Source: Emcibacter nanhaiensis (GTDB lineage: Bacteria; Pseudomonadota; Alphaproteobacteria; Sphingomonadales; Emcibacteraceae). From it: a stretch of 64,000 nt of DNA. Position numbers and translations under genes: made by a program. Below the pieces are notes generated by a model that was not told the DNA's origin, did not search any database, and was given only the letters and a program-made list of their open reading frames with translations. Positions 31,335-40,272 of the stretch are shown here, piece after piece; within the stretch, counting starts at the first letter, position 1; every line of letters begins with the position of its first letter. The stretch lies in the NCBI RefSeq assembly GCF_006385175.1, contig NZ_VFIY01000004.1, forward strand, positions 124,001-188,000. Direction: 5' to 3'.

Positions 31335-31792
31335 TGCAGGACGATAAACCCAGGCAGGGCGGAGCGCGCAGTGCTTCGCGTCTTGGGGCCATACAGGCGC
31401 TCTACCAGATGGAGATGAACAGCGAGACCGCCGGTGAGGTGATTCCGGAGTTTCTCAAATATCGCCTCGGTAGCATCATCGAGGATGAGCAGTATAACGA
31501 AGCCGACAATGACTTCTTCCAGGATATCGTCCGCGGGGTCGAGGAACGCCAGGAGGAAATTGACCCCCTGCTGTCCTCCGCTCTGAGCGAGGACTGGACC
31601 CTGGACCGGATCGAGTCCGTCATCCGCGCGATCCTGAGGGCCGGGACCTATGAGCTTCTGGGCCGCCCGGACGTGCCGACCAAGGTGATCATCAACGAAT
31701 ATGTCGATCTGGCAAAGGCCTTCTTCGAGGATTCCAAGCCGGGATTTGTCAATGGCATCCTCGACCGGCTGGCGGGAAAGCTGCGGAGCTGA
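31334..31792 (+). CDS. nusB: Transcription antitermination factor NusB
   Basis: 152 residues, all-helical. RSASRLGAIQALYQMEMN near the start and the C-terminal VIRAILRAGTYELLGRPDVP with TKVIINEYVDLAKAFF and PGFVNGILDRLA are family hallmarks. It binds boxA RNA with NusE during rRNA transcription. I start it at the ATG overlapping the ribH stop; longer in-frame extensions run inside ribH and are not supported. Confidence 0.95.
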   Translation: MQDDKPRQGGARSASRLGAIQALYQMEMNSETAGEVIPEFLKYRLGSIIEDEQYNEADNDFFQDIVRGVEERQEEIDPLLSSALSEDWTLDRIESVIRAILRAGTYELLGRPDVPTKVIINEYVDLAKAFFEDSKPGFVNGILDRLAGKLRS

Positions 31793-31860
31793 CCACTTAA
31801 ATTTACGTGGCTGACATTCCATTCTCCTGCTACACTCATCGCAAAAAGAACGAGGCAGAC

Positions 31861-32856
31861 GTGAGTGCAGGCGAATTCGATCTGATTGAAAATTATTTTG
31901 CGCCGCTGGCATCCAAGGGACCGCCGGCTTTTGGGCTGCAGGACGATGCGGCGGTATTTCATCCGCCGACCGGCCAGGATATGGTCTTTACCAAGGATGC
32001 CCTTGTCGCCGGTGTCCATTTTCTCGAGAGCGATCCCCCCGAACTGGTGGCCAAAAAGGCGCTGAGGGTCAATCTGTCCGACCTCGCCTCCATGGGGGCG
32101 CAGCCCTTGGGCTATTTGCTGGCCATCGCCCTGCCAAAGTCTTTTGATGCGGACCACCGGGAAAGCTGGGTCCGGCAGTTCACCAGCGGTCTGGGCGAAG
32201 ACCAGAAGGAATACGGCCTTTCCCTGTTTGGCGGGGATACGGTGTCCACGCCGGGGCCGCTGACCATTTCCCTGACCGCCATCGGTGCTGTCGACAAGGG
32301 ACGGGCGTTGCACCGTTTCGGCGCCCATGACGGTGATCATGTTTTTGTTTCCGGTTCCCTTGGCGATGCCGCCCTCGGTCTTGCCATATTGCAGGGCGTG
32401 CTGCAGGAGGAAAATCCCGATGTGCGCCGTTTCCTGACCGAACGATACCACCTGCCGCGGCCCCGGCTTGCCCTGGGTCAGAAGCTGAGGTGTATTGCCT
32501 CCGCCGCCATGGATATATCCGACGGCCTGATGGCGGATCTCGCCCATTTGTGTGACGCTTCCGGTGTCGGGGCCCAGATTTTTGACTTTAACCTGCCGGT
32601 ATCGGGGGCGGCCGGTAAGGTTTTGGAAAGGTTACCCAATTATAAAAGCAGGGTATGGAGCGGCGGCGACGACTATGAACTGCTTTTCACCGTGCCCGCA
32701 AAGAATGTGGCGACCATTGCCCGGCTGTCTGAAGAGCTGGGGCTGGCGCTGACTGAAATCGGTCAGATCACCGCGGATCGCCATATCAGGCTGCTGGATG
32801 AAAACTGGCATTCGGTAGAGGGGGCGGGAGAAAAATCAGGCTATCGCCACTTCTGA
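31861..32856 (+). CDS. thiL: Thiamine-monophosphate kinase
   Basis: 331 residues. N-terminal GEFDLIENYFAPLA and GLQDDAAVF, the metal/ATP segment LVAGVHFLESDPPELVAKKA with RVNLSDLASMGAQPLGYLLA, and C-terminal MDISDGLMADLAHLCDASGV and WSGGDDYELLF all match ThiL. It phosphorylates TMP to the active cofactor TPP. I chose GTG 31861, which has CGAGG about 9 bases upstream and gives the usual N-terminus, over GTG 31807. nusB-thiL order is common. Confidence 0.93.
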   Translation: MSAGEFDLIENYFAPLASKGPPAFGLQDDAAVFHPPTGQDMVFTKDALVAGVHFLESDPPELVAKKALRVNLSDLASMGAQPLGYLLAIALPKSFDADHRESWVRQFTSGLGEDQKEYGLSLFGGDTVSTPGPLTISLTAIGAVDKGRALHRFGAHDGDHVFVSGSLGDAALGLAILQGVLQEENPDVRRFLTERYHLPRPRLALGQKLRCIASAAMDISDGLMADLAHLCDASGVGAQIFDFNLPVSGAAGKVLERLPNYKSRVWSGGDDYELLFTVPAKNVATIARLSEELGLALTEIGQITADRHIRLLDENWHSVEGAGEKSGYRHF

Positions 32857-32881
32857 TGTCCAGACGAACAGGGAACGAGTT

Positions 32882-33400
32882 ATGGCGGACGAAGAGAAAA
32901 CAGAAAATAATGGCCAGCAGGCGGAAAAGTCCGGCGGGGGCAAGAAGCTTCTGATCATCGGCCTTCTGGCCGGCATCATTGTTGGTGGCGGTATCGGGGC
33001 CGGGGCCTTTTTCATGCTCGGTTCTTCACCGGAAGAACATGTGGAAGAAGAAGTTGTCGAACATGAACCCGAGCCGGAAAAAGTCAAGGAACTGTTTTTC
33101 GTCCGGATGGAAAAGTTCACTGTTCCCCTCATGTACAAGGGGCGGGTACTGCGCTATGTGGTCATGGATCTCAATTTGCAGGTTGATGGCAACGAGGAGA
33201 AGCTTCTTGTGGTGCAGTCCCTGCCGATCATTCGTGACGCCCTGCTGCGGGATGTCTCAGAACATACCATAGGCAGCCCGGACAATCCCAATGTGATTGA
33301 TTTCGAAGGCTTTACCGACCGGGTCACACGGATCGGCAACGAAATCATGCACGAAAAACTGATCAAGAAAACGCTGGTGGTGGAAGCGCGCGGATATTAA
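32882..33400 (+). CDS. fliL: FliL-like flagellar basal-body protein
   Basis: 172 residues. A charged N-terminus, one glycine-rich membrane helix (KLLIIGLLAGIIVGGGIGAG, about 22-45), an acidic linker (EEEVVEHEPEPEKV) and a periplasmic FliL domain (LRYVVMDLNLQVDGNEEK through LPIIRDALLRDVSEHTI). FliL supports the stator and motor. It sits after thiL rather than in a flagellar cluster, as motA and motB also do here. Converges with bamE. Confidence 0.82.
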   Translation: MADEEKTENNGQQAEKSGGGKKLLIIGLLAGIIVGGGIGAGAFFMLGSSPEEHVEEEVVEHEPEPEKVKELFFVRMEKFTVPLMYKGRVLRYVVMDLNLQVDGNEEKLLVVQSLPIIRDALLRDVSEHTIGSPDNPNVIDFEGFTDRVTRIGNEIMHEKLIKKTLVVEARGY

Positions 33401-33412
33401 TTTAATCCGCGC
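33388..33412 (+). terminator. Hairpin between fliL and bamE
   Basis: An 8-bp perfect stem GCGCGGAT / ATCCGCGC with the fliL stop codon inside its 9-base loop. No T-run follows on either strand, so a termination role is only suggested by its place between convergent genes. Confidence 0.35.
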
Positions 33413-33426
33413 TTGTCCGGAGACGC

Positions 33427-33891
33427 CTAGTTTCCTGCCCGCGGGGTCTGCGGACCACTGGTGCCGAACCGGCCGATATTGGCAAACAGTTCCTGGAAGA
33501 AACTCAGTTCACGGCCATAGGTTTTGGTTTTATCGCCGACCGGATCAATATCCTTGAAATCGGCCAGGTTATATTTGTCCACTGAAGTGACATACCCGTC
33601 TTCATTGAACCGGACCGCGATAATATCCAGTTCGGTGATGTCCTGGTCAAAGAAGGCAAACTGCTCGGATGACTTTGTATAATAGTACCAGCTCAGGTTA
33701 TCAAAAGTCGCGACAGTGGTCGGGCTGCCGAGCATGGATTTCACTGAATTCTGTGTGTCCACATTGGGACGAATGGCTGAAACCAGTTTTTCATCGGCCA
33801 TATAGCCCCTGACTTCCTTTCTGGGGGAGCAGGCGCTGACCAGGGTGGCAGCAGTCAGAACAATAAAGAGTGTTTTAAGTGAAATTTTCAT
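33427..33891 (-). CDS. bamE: Outer membrane assembly lipoprotein BamE (SmpA/OmlA)
   Basis: 154 residues. Lipoprotein signal with LVSAC (lipidated Cys21). The BamE core follows: VDTQNSVKSMLGSPTTVATF, DNLSWYYYTKSSEQFAFF, and IIAVRFNEDGYVTSVDKYNL. It is a subunit of the BAM complex that inserts outer-membrane barrels. The C-terminal 45 residues (Gly/Pro/Ser-rich tail) are extra compared with E. coli. Divergent from the bc1 chaperone gene, sharing an 179-base intergenic region. Confidence 0.93.
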   Translation of the reverse strand: MKISLKTLFIVLTAATLVSACSPRKEVRGYMADEKLVSAIRPNVDTQNSVKSMLGSPTTVATFDNLSWYYYTKSSEQFAFFDQDITELDIIAVRFNEDGYVTSVDKYNLADFKDIDPVGDKTKTYGRELSFFQELFANIGRFGTSGPQTPRAGN

Positions 33892-34024
33892 AAGCAGTCA
33901 GACCGGGTCCAAATCAAATTACGGTTTTATTTGCACATTTTCTGTGGTCATGATACCTCATGCGCAAATTTGCATCAAAATGGCATTTGTCGCCCGGCTA
34001 GTCAATTGTTTTACGGTTGTACCA

Positions 34025-34051
34025 TTGACAAAGACTGTGGCTGCATAGTGT
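34025..34051 (+). promoter_or_regulatory. Possible promoter for the bc1 chaperone gene
   Basis: A perfect TTGACA (34025-34030) is followed after 15 bases by TAGTGT. The -35 is strong, but the -10 is poor and the spacing short, so this is tentative. It lies in the divergent bamE/chaperone region. Confidence 0.3.
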
Positions 34052-34070
34052 CATCGTCGGATACCGGATT

Positions 34071-34604
34071 ATGTTTGGCCTTTTTTCCCGCAAGAAGAAA
34101 CTCAAAGACACTGCCTACACTCTGTTCAGTCAGGTCGTGGACCAGGCGCGTCAGCCGGTTTTCTATGAAAAACTGGATGTGGAAGATACGCTGGACGGCC
34201 GGTTCGACATGATTTGCGCGCATATGTTTATGCTGCAGCATCGGCTGGAGCAGGAGAAGACTGAGCAGAGCGGTCAGTTGCGGCGGTTCCTCAAAGAGGT
34301 CATGTTTGAAAATATGGACCTGTCCCTCAGGGAGATGGGGGTTGGCGATCTGAGTGTCGGCAAGAAAATCAAGGTCATGGCAGAAGCCTATTACGGGCGC
34401 CAGCAGGCTTATGAGAACGCCCTGCAAGAGGAAGAGGGCCTGCAAGAGGCGCTTGCCAGGAACATATACCGCGGGCGGGACGTGTCCGCTGAAAAGCTGA
34501 AAAGCCTGGCTGAATATATGACCGGGCAGATTGCCGCCCTTGAAAATTGCGACATCGGACATATTTATTCCGGACAGCAGGTTTTCTCAGAGAGTTCTCT
34601 TTAA
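34071..34604 (+). CDS. Ubiquinol-cytochrome c chaperone (CBP3/UQCC1-like)
   Basis: 177 residues, helical. The conserved block ARQPVFYEKLDVEDTLDGRF, then DMICAHMFMLQHRL and LFEVMFENMD-like VMFENMDLSLREMGVGDLSV, then MAEAYYGRQQAY, matches the ubiquinol-cytochrome C chaperone family. In mitochondria the homologue assists cytochrome b assembly in complex III; the bacterial role is inferred. yceD starts 11 bases after its stop, and the pair is a familiar alphaproteobacterial arrangement. Confidence 0.88.
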   Translation: MFGLFSRKKKLKDTAYTLFSQVVDQARQPVFYEKLDVEDTLDGRFDMICAHMFMLQHRLEQEKTEQSGQLRRFLKEVMFENMDLSLREMGVGDLSVGKKIKVMAEAYYGRQQAYENALQEEEGLQEALARNIYRGRDVSAEKLKSLAEYMTGQIAALENCDIGHIYSGQQVFSESSL

Positions 34605-34615
34605 AAGCAGACACC

Positions 34616-35194
34616 ATGAATGATCACAGTACAGCAGATCTGAAAGCCGAGTTTTTTCGACCGGTGGATATCACCAAACTGCCGCAGACCGGCAGGCATT
34701 TCAGGATCGACGCCACGGAAGAGGAGCGGGCGGCCCTCACCGAAAGGTTCGGTATTCTCTCCATTGATGAATTTCAGGCGGAATGCTTCCTGAAGCCGGT
34801 TCGCGGCCAGAAGGGCGTGCGTTATCAGCTGGAGGCGTCATTCAGTGCCCGGATTGTCCAGGCCTGTTCGATCACCCTTGAGCCGGTGCCGGAAAAGGTG
34901 GAAGACAGTTTCACGGTCCTGTATGTGGACCAGGATTTTGATGAACTGGTTGAACGCCAGGAGATTGAATTCTCTTACGATGAAGAAGACATCGAGCCGT
35001 TGAGTGGAACTGAAATCGATCTCGGCGAACAGCTTGCCCAGCATCTGTCCCTTTCCATGAACCCCTATCCCCGCAAGGAGGGAGCCAGGGGCGATGAGCT
35101 TGGTTATAAAATCCTGCAGGAAGGTGACAAATCGCTGGAGCCGGAAAAGAAAAATCCCTTTGATGTTCTCAAAACACTTAAACATAAGTCTTGA
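34616..35194 (+). CDS. YceD family (DUF177) protein
   Basis: 192 residues. Core segments RFGILSIDEFQAECFLKPV, KGVRYQLEASFSARIVQACS and IEPLSGTEIDLGEQLAQHLS with LSMNPYPRK match DUF177/YceD, linked in other bacteria to 23S rRNA and ribosome biogenesis. The usual second Cys after VQACS is replaced. ATG 34616 gives the normal N-terminus; a longer frame from 34547 runs inside the upstream gene. rpmF, which often follows yceD, is absent here: a 130-base gap leads straight to plsX. Confidence 0.88.
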   Translation: MNDHSTADLKAEFFRPVDITKLPQTGRHFRIDATEEERAALTERFGILSIDEFQAECFLKPVRGQKGVRYQLEASFSARIVQACSITLEPVPEKVEDSFTVLYVDQDFDELVERQEIEFSYDEEDIEPLSGTEIDLGEQLAQHLSLSMNPYPRKEGARGDELGYKILQEGDKSLEPEKKNPFDVLKTLKHKS

Positions 35195-35324
35195 AGATCA
35201 AAGATATTTCTTTATTGTCATGCCGTTAGTAATAAAAAAATATATTTGCTCGATAATTGATTCGATGGGACACGCCGGACAGGGCTACCGGCACTAAGCT
35301 GCAGAATCAGGAAACAGGATTATT

Positions 35325-36386
35325 TTGGAACGTGAACTGATCATATCACTTGATGCGATGGGCGGTGATGATGCGCCGGAAATCGTGGTGGAAGGGGCTG
35401 CTATTGCCCGGGAACGTTATCCCAATGTGAAATTCATCCTCTTTGGTGACGAAACGGAAGTCGTGCCTCTGGTGACCAAATTCCCCCTGCTGAAGGACAA
35501 TTGCGAAATTCGTCACACCGAAAAAGTGGTCTCGGCTGAGGAAAAACCAAGCCAGGCGCTGCGCCGCGGTCGTGATTCGACCATGGGGCTGGCCATCGAG
35601 TCCGTGCGCGAAGGCGAAGCCGTAGCGGCCGTTTCCGCCGGCAATACCGGCGCCCTGATGGCCATGGCCAAATTCATGCTCCGCACCATGCCCGGCATTG
35701 ACCGCCCGGCGCTGGGATCGCTTCTGCCGACCTCCAAGGGCGAAAGCATCATGCTTGACCTGGGGGCCAATGTGGAATGCGACGAAAACAACCTCGTCCA
35801 GTTTGCCATCATGGGGGCGGCGTTTGCCCGCACGGTTCTTGGCCTCAGTCGCCCGTCCGTTGCCCTGCTCAATGTGGGCGTTGAGGAACTCAAGGGCAAC
35901 GAGGTCATCAAAAATGCCGACCGCATCCTGAAGGAAGCCGACCTGCCGATCAATTATGTGGGCTTTTCCGAAGGCCACGGCCTGGCTAACGGCGAAGTTG
36001 ATGTGATCGTCACCGACGGCTTCACCGGAAACGTGGCCCTGAAAATGGCGGAAGGGACGGCAAAGATGATTTCCGGCCTGCTGTCAGCCGCATTGAAAAA
36101 CTCCATCTTTTCGAAAATCGGATATCTGTTCGCCCGGTCCGCCCTGCAGGGGCTAAAGGACCACCTTGATCCCAATAACCATAATGGCGCCGTATTTATG
36201 GGCTTGAATGGTCTGGTGATCAAAAGCCACGGCAGTGCGTCGGCGGCTGGTTTCGCCAGCGCGATCGGCGTGGCCGTGGACATGGCGGCCAACGATCTTG
36301 CGGGCAAGATCACAGAAGACCTGAAGAATTTTGAGGGCCATAGCAAGGGTGACGAACCTGTCATCGCCGAGGAAAAAGTTTCATGA
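35325..36386 (+). CDS. plsX: Phosphate acyltransferase PlsX
   Basis: 353 residues. N-terminal [19 protein letters not shown], central [20 protein letters not shown] and [14 protein letters not shown]-terminal [20 protein letters not shown] are PlsX hallmarks. It makes acyl-phosphate from acyl-ACP for phospholipid synthesis. The start is a TTG (35325) with AGGAAACAGG upstream; no ATG gives the full N-terminus. Stop and fabH ATG overlap (ATGA). Confidence 0.95.
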   Translation: MERELIISLDAMGGDDAPEIVVEGAAIARERYPNVKFILFGDETEVVPLVTKFPLLKDNCEIRHTEKVVSAEEKPSQALRRGRDSTMGLAIESVREGEAVAAVSAGNTGALMAMAKFMLRTMPGIDRPALGSLLPTSKGESIMLDLGANVECDENNLVQFAIMGAAFARTVLGLSRPSVALLNVGVEELKGNEVIKNADRILKEADLPINYVGFSEGHGLANGEVDVIVTDGFTGNVALKMAEGTAKMISGLLSAALKNSIFSKIGYLFARSALQGLKDHLDPNNHNGAVFMGLNGLVIKSHGSASAAGFASAIGVAVDMAANDLAGKITEDLKNFEGHSKGDEPVIAEEKVS

Positions 36387-37360
36387 GTGTTATCCGTTCT
36401 GTCGTTGCGGGCTGCGGTTCCTACCTTCCTGAAAATGTTGTGACCAACCGTGAGTTGGAAGAAAGAGTCGATACCAGCGATGAGTGGATCATCGAACGGA
36501 CCGGTATCCGGCAGCGTCACATCGCGGCGGACGGGGAAATGACGTCCGACCTGGCGCTGAAGGCGGCCCGGCGGGCGCTGGAAGACGCCGGCATGACCGC
36601 CGATGACATCGACCTGATTGTGCTGGCGACCGCAACGCCGGATCAGACCTTTCCGGCGACGGCGACCCGGGTCCAGGCCGCTCTGGGCATGACCAAGGGC
36701 GCGGCCTTTGATGTGCAGGCGGTCTGTTCCGGTTTTATTTACGCCCTGACCACGGCGGACAATTTCATCAAGGCCGGCCAGGCGAAAAATGTCCTGGTCA
36801 TCGGCGCCGAGACCTTCTCCCGCATCCTCGACTGGGAAGACCGCACCACCTGTGTGTTGTTCGGCGACGGCGCCGGGGCTGTGGTACTGACCGCACACGA
36901 AGGCACCGGGGAGAATACCGATCGGGGCATTCTTACGTCCCACCTGCATTCCGATGGCCGCTACAACGATCTGCTTTACGTCGACGGCGGCCCGTCTTCC
37001 ACCCGTTCGACGGGCTACCTGCGCATGAAAGGGCCGGAAGTGTTCCGCCATGCGGTCAAGAACCTGGCCGATGTGGTGGGCGAATCCCTTGAGGCCACCG
37101 GCCTGACCGCAGATGATGTGGATCTGGTGGTGCCGCACCAGGCCAACAAGCGCATTCTGGACGGTACGGCGAAGAAACTGGGCATTGACCCGGACAAGAT
37201 CGTGGTGACGGTCCATGAACATGCCAATACCTCGGCAGCGTCGATTCCGCTGGCGCTGGATTCGGCCGTCAAGGCCGGGCGAATCGAAAGGGGCGATATC
37301 GTGATTCTCGAGGCCATGGGGGGCGGATTCACCTGGGGCGCCTGCCTGTTACGGTGGTAA
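36383..37360 (+). CDS. fabH: Beta-ketoacyl-ACP synthase III
   Basis: 325 residues, thiolase fold. Catalytic Cys115 in [13 protein letters not shown], His in VPHQANKRI and Asn in [15 protein letters not shown] complete the Cys-His-Asn triad. It starts fatty-acid synthesis by condensing acetyl-CoA with malonyl-ACP. Four-base overlap with plsX implies translational coupling. ihfA follows after 141 bases with its own promoter-like region. Confidence 0.96.
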   Translation: MSVIRSVVAGCGSYLPENVVTNRELEERVDTSDEWIIERTGIRQRHIAADGEMTSDLALKAARRALEDAGMTADDIDLIVLATATPDQTFPATATRVQAALGMTKGAAFDVQAVCSGFIYALTTADNFIKAGQAKNVLVIGAETFSRILDWEDRTTCVLFGDGAGAVVLTAHEGTGENTDRGILTSHLHSDGRYNDLLYVDGGPSSTRSTGYLRMKGPEVFRHAVKNLADVVGESLEATGLTADDVDLVVPHQANKRILDGTAKKLGIDPDKIVVTVHEHANTSAASIPLALDSAVKAGRIERGDIVILEAMGGGFTWGACLLRW

Positions 37361-37448
37361 TTACCAATTTTTTAACCGCTTTGCCCTAGATTCAGTCCCG
37401 GAATGCAAATTATGCACTCCTTTAGGAAAGTCTGACATCCCTTTGATA

Positions 37449-37477
37449 TTGACGGACTATTTCGGCTAAAGTACGCT
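37449..37477 (+). promoter_or_regulatory. Possible ihfA promoter
   Basis: TTGACG (37449-37454), a 17-base spacer, then TACGCT, with GCTATAGG just after as an alternative -10. It lies 25 bases before the ihfA start. The -35 is good, the -10 weak. Confidence 0.4.
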
Positions 37478-37501
37478 ATAGGGGATAAAAAGGGTAAAAA
37501 C

Positions 37502-37804
37502 ATGAGCAGTAAAACTATTACACGAGCTGATCTGAGCGAGGCTGTCTATCAGGAAGTTGGTCTGTCACGGAACGAATCCGCTGAACTGGTGGAGACGGTG
37601 CTGGACGAAATTGCTGAGAACCTCATCACTGGCGAAAATGTGAAAATTTCCTCCTTTGGAAGTTTTGTGGTACGCGAGAAAGGCGGCCGGATCGGGCGTA
37701 ACCCGAAAACCGGCGAGGAAGTGCCGATCGAACCGCGCCGCGTCCTGGTCTTTCGCCCGTCACAGGTTCTCAAGGATCGTGTGAGCGGACTGAACAAAAG
37801 TTAA
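37502..37804 (+). CDS. ihfA: Integration host factor subunit alpha
   Basis: 100 residues, HU/IHF fold. [39 protein letters not shown] and [20 protein letters not shown] match IHF alpha. With IHF beta it bends DNA in replication, transcription and site-specific recombination, including by elements such as the one integrated 0.6 kb downstream. A GC-rich perfect 8-bp hairpin (GCCGGACA / TGTCCGGC, 37832-37850) without a T-run lies between this gene and merR. Confidence 0.95.
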   Translation: MSSKTITRADLSEAVYQEVGLSRNESAELVETVLDEIAENLITGENVKISSFGSFVVREKGGRIGRNPKTGEEVPIEPRRVLVFRPSQVLKDRVSGLNKS

Positions 37805-37892
37805 TCCCGGATGACTGGGGGCATGGCCACTGCCGGACAGGCTGTCCGGCGGGACGGGCTTTCGCCTCCCGAGATGAAAGGTACTTTTGCCG

Positions 37893-38339
37893 ATGGCTAA
37901 ACGTCAGGCCAAATCACCCAATGCATATCGGACCATCAGCGAGGTTGCCGACGCCATGGAGGTGCCCCAGCATGTGCTCCGCTTCTGGGAAGGTAAATTC
38001 AGCCAGATCAAACCCATGAAACGGGGCGGCGGTCGGCGCTACTACCGGCCTGAGGATGTGGAAATCATCCAGGTCATCCGCACCCTGCTGCATGAAGACG
38101 GATATACTATCAAGGGGGCGCAGAAGCTGCTGCGCGAACAGGGCGTCAAATCCATTGTTCAGCAATATGCCAATGACAGCGACGATACCGGGGAAAACAG
38201 TGTTTCCGCTGCGGCCGTTGAGGCTTCCTCCGAAGAGGTGGCGATGGAAGGCGATGCCTCACGGATGGAAACCCTCACGGAAATTCGCGGCCGCCTGCAA
38301 AATGTGCGAAAAAAGCTCAAAGGTGAGTTGCCCTCCTGA
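37893..38339 (+). CDS. MerR family transcriptional regulator
   Basis: 148 residues. N-terminal winged helix of MerR type: [40 protein letters not shown] and [20 protein letters not shown] with TIKGAQKLL. No effector-domain cysteines are seen and the C-terminus is a short acidic/coiled tail. This ihfA-merR pair followed by tRNA-Pro is conserved in alphaproteobacteria; target unknown. ATG 37893 is preferred over a TTG two codons upstream. Confidence 0.9.
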   Translation: MAKRQAKSPNAYRTISEVADAMEVPQHVLRFWEGKFSQIKPMKRGGGRRYYRPEDVEIIQVIRTLLHEDGYTIKGAQKLLREQGVKSIVQQYANDSDDTGENSVSAAAVEASSEEVAMEGDASRMETLTEIRGRLQNVRKKLKGELPS

Positions 38340-38365
38340 AAATCCGGCGCTATAGTGCGCCCACT

Positions 38366-38397
38366 TCCGGGTGATTCATCCTGAACGACCCGGATTT
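38366..38397 (+). terminator. Hairpin after the merR gene
   Basis: A 7-bp perfect stem TCCGGGT / ACCCGGA with a 15-base loop is followed by only TTC. It lies between merR and tRNA-Pro and could be a weak terminator. Confidence 0.45.
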
Positions 38398-38417
38398 CAT
38401 ACCAGAGAATTTGAGAA

Positions 38418-38494
38418 CGGAATGTAGCGCAGCCTGGTAGCGCACTTCACTGGGGGTGAAGGGGTCGTCGGTTCAAATCCGGCCATTCCGACCA
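38418..38494 (+). tRNA. tRNA-Pro(GGG)
   Basis: 77 bases including an encoded CCA. Acceptor stem CGGAATG / CATTCCG, D-stem GCGC / GCGC, anticodon stem CTTCA / TGAAG with loop CTGGGGG giving anticodon GGG (38452-38454), and T-arm with GTTCAAATC. Discriminator base A at 38491. The 3' part from 38448 doubles as the left attachment site of the island, so the integrated element has rebuilt the complete tRNA. Confidence 0.97.
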
Positions 38495-38502
38495 AAAGAA
38501 AA
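38448..38502 (+). repeat. attL: left 55-bp direct repeat (tRNA-Pro 3' part)
   Basis: Starts in the anticodon stem-loop (CACTGGGGG) and runs through the CCA end and eight bases beyond. Identical over 55 bases to 59788-59842. It is the left junction of the island, with the tRNA kept intact. Confidence 0.95.
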
Positions 38503-38535
38503 ACCTGCTTACTCAATGAGTTGGCAGGTTTTTTC
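38501..38535. terminator. Bidirectional terminator shared by tRNA-Pro and the integrase
   Basis: Stem AAACCTGC (38501-38508) / GCAGGTTT (38524-38531). On the plus strand TTTTTTC follows, ending the tRNA transcript; on the minus strand TTTTTCTTTT follows, ending the integrase transcript. The integrase stop codon lies in the loop. It is island DNA, so it replaces the original tRNA terminator now found at 59844. Confidence 0.8.
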
Positions 38536-39792
38536 TTGGATATCTATTTGCTCACTTTCAGATTTTTGGGTGCATTTTGGGTGCAAATCGAAGTCAACCG
38601 CCTGCTCCAGCTCCTTGAAATAGGCATTGAGACCCTGGATCACCGTACTTTCCGTATCGGGAACATACTGAGCATATCCTTCCGTTATCTCCAGTCCGCC
38701 AGCGGCTTGATGTCCCATATGTCCTGATAATTCCCAAGGATCGATTATAAAGCCGTATTTTTTCTTCAGCGCAGAGTTGGTGCGTAATGTTTTTGCGATA
38801 CTGTGACGGATGGTCTTGGTAATGATATCTGTTGGCCACTTCAGTTCGGTACGCATTGTGCGCCAGGATTTTTTAATGCTCTTCACTTGGTCATTATTAT
38901 ATTGAACAAAATAACCTGATTCCTTTTTGAGCCATTTCACCAGCAACTCAGGCACAGCTACAACAGGTCGTCTCTTGGAAGTCATCCGTCTTTTGGGAGG
39001 ATTTAGGTCGAGTAAGCCCTGGGTCCAGTCCATCTGAGAACCAACATGCAGTTCAAGTACAGTTTGAGGGCGGGCGATGGTTCCGATACTGCAAATAATG
39101 AATTTGAAGAGGTAATCCATTTTATGGGTATGGGCATAGGTGAGGGCGTCTGCCATCATTTCAATCGAGATAAAAGCTGTTCTGGGCCCATTAAGTTCAT
39201 ATCGTGAGAGGCCGGGAATATAAGGACAAATGCTGATGTCTCCGTTCTTGTAGGCCCAATTGATAGCCGCGCGAATATACTTAACATAGGTCTGAACTGT
39301 ATTCGGTGAGATGTCTTTTTTAGAAGCTCGAACTTTGACTACTTCTCCTTCCTCATTGTGAACAACTCTAATGGAATGAGTTAGCCGCCAGGCAATATAT
39401 CTTCGAATATATCTAGGAGTGAGATCAGAAAGCATTGTCAGGCCGATCACCCGACCGGCATCTTCCTCAAGGTCAATAAATTTTGTGAAGGACAGAATGG
39501 CGGAATTGATCACTTGGGCGGCTGTTAATGTTCGTCCATGTTCAAGCCAATAGTTTGAGAGGATTTTGCGAATATCGGCATCGACTGGTGCCGCCTTTAT
39601 TTGGGTGCGGGATGCATAATAATGCTCGTCAATTAACTCTTTGGCACGCTCAAAACTTTCTTCATGTGTCGTCTTGCGGCGAGTTTTTCTCTTTCGGGCG
39701 TCATACCAATAGATGTACCAGCTTGAGCTTTCGTCTTCTCGGCCAAGCCAGAATTTTCCGACCTGATATTCTCGTTTGCCTCCTTTAGACAC
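38509..39792 (-). CDS. int: Tyrosine site-specific integrase
   Basis: 427 residues. An N-terminal arm-binding region and a SAM-like core-binding domain (residues about 70-190) precede the catalytic domain. Catalytic residues seen: Arg in GTIARPQTVLEL, the box II KTIRHSIAKTLRT (Lys where most have His, followed by Arg-His), LSGHMGH, and the nucleophile Tyr in ITEGYAQYVP. It cuts and joins the tRNA-Pro core site. The start is GTG 39792 with a perfect AAGGAG 8 bases upstream. The gene ends inside the terminator hairpin next to attL, the usual arrangement for tRNA-targeting islands. Confidence 0.93.
   Translation of the reverse strand: MSKGGKREYQVGKFWLGREDESSSWYIYWYDARKRKTRRKTTHEESFERAKELIDEHYYASRTQIKAAPVDADIRKILSNYWLEHGRTLTAAQVINSAILSFTKFIDLEEDAGRVIGLTMLSDLTPRYIRRYIAWRLTHSIRVVHNEEGEVVKVRASKKDISPNTVQTYVKYIRAAINWAYKNGDISICPYIPGLSRYELNGPRTAFISIEMMADALTYAHTHKMDYLFKFIICSIGTIARPQTVLELHVGSQMDWTQGLLDLNPPKRRMTSKRRPVVAVPELLVKWLKKESGYFVQYNNDQVKSIKKSWRTMRTELKWPTDIITKTIRHSIAKTLRTNSALKKKYGFIIDPWELSGHMGHQAAGGLEITEGYAQYVPDTESTVIQGLNAYFKELEQAVDFDLHPKCTQKSESEQIDIQEKTCQLIE
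38566..38585 (+). repeat. Putative integrase arm sites, left end
   Basis: Two TTGGGTGCA copies (38566-38574 and 38577-38585), start to start 11 bases apart, same orientation. The same doublet with the same spacing lies near the right end (59689-59708). They fall inside the 3' end of the integrase gene, about 65 bases from the core. Confidence 0.6.
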
Positions 39793-39950
39793 TTGATAGC
39801 TCCTTGGATTTCATTTGCATCAAGGTCCTGCATGCTGTGCAAAATGCCTTTCAGGACCAAAGATTGAACGTCTTCTTTTGTCAGGTGCGTCCCCCGGGAG
39901 TTTTGGGCGGCACGTCTGATCTTTGCGGTAAGCTTGTGAAAACTAGACAT
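39633..39950 (-). CDS. Small protein upstream of and overlapping the integrase
   Basis: 105 residues, helical and charged: MSSFHKLTAKIRRAAQNSRG, then TKEDVQSLVLKGILHSMQD and EIQGAIKCLKEANENIRSEN. It overlaps the first 160 bases of int in another frame, and the int ribosome site lies inside it. I do not recognise a family; it does not look like a standard excisionase (no winged helix). Position suggests a regulator or recombination directionality role, coupled with int. The overlap makes the C-terminal half doubtful. Confidence 0.45.
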   Translation of the reverse strand: MSSFHKLTAKIRRAAQNSRGTHLTKEDVQSLVLKGILHSMQDLDANEIQGAIKCLKEANENIRSENSGLAEKTKAQAGTSIGMTPEREKLAARRHMKKVLSVPKS

Positions 39951-40167
39951 ATGATTGACCTGTTTGGCTTGGTTCTATTCATGGATTTTTAGTCCAGTGA
40001 AACTTGTCTTTTGAGGTCAAGTCAATCAAAAAATACATATTAAAACAATGGGTTGTGGTGGTCGATGAACGCCGATATTTCTCAAGAAATACAGAGAAAT
40101 TTAATGCAACTTTGGTCGCTAATATTTGCGGTCATTATTTTTTGCCGTCTGCGTCTCTCTATCCTTT

Positions 40168-40220
40168 AAAAAGGGGGGAATGATCGGACAAACTGACAAC
40201 AAACCGATGATCATTCCCCC
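40168..40220 (-). terminator. Intrinsic terminator after the MNT-HEPN gene
   Basis: On the minus strand a perfect 12-bp stem GGGGGAATGATC / GATCATTCCCCC, extended by CGG/CCG-type pairs across a 3-base bulge, is followed by CTTTTT. It ends the transcript of the gene at 40273. The stretch between 39951 and 40168 otherwise holds nothing I can assign and probably carries the promoter of the integrase transcript. Confidence 0.75.
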
Positions 40221-40272
40221 GAGTCTATGTTCCAGCGCATGGCAGCCCGGTTGGGAGGCGGGCAGAGGTGTG

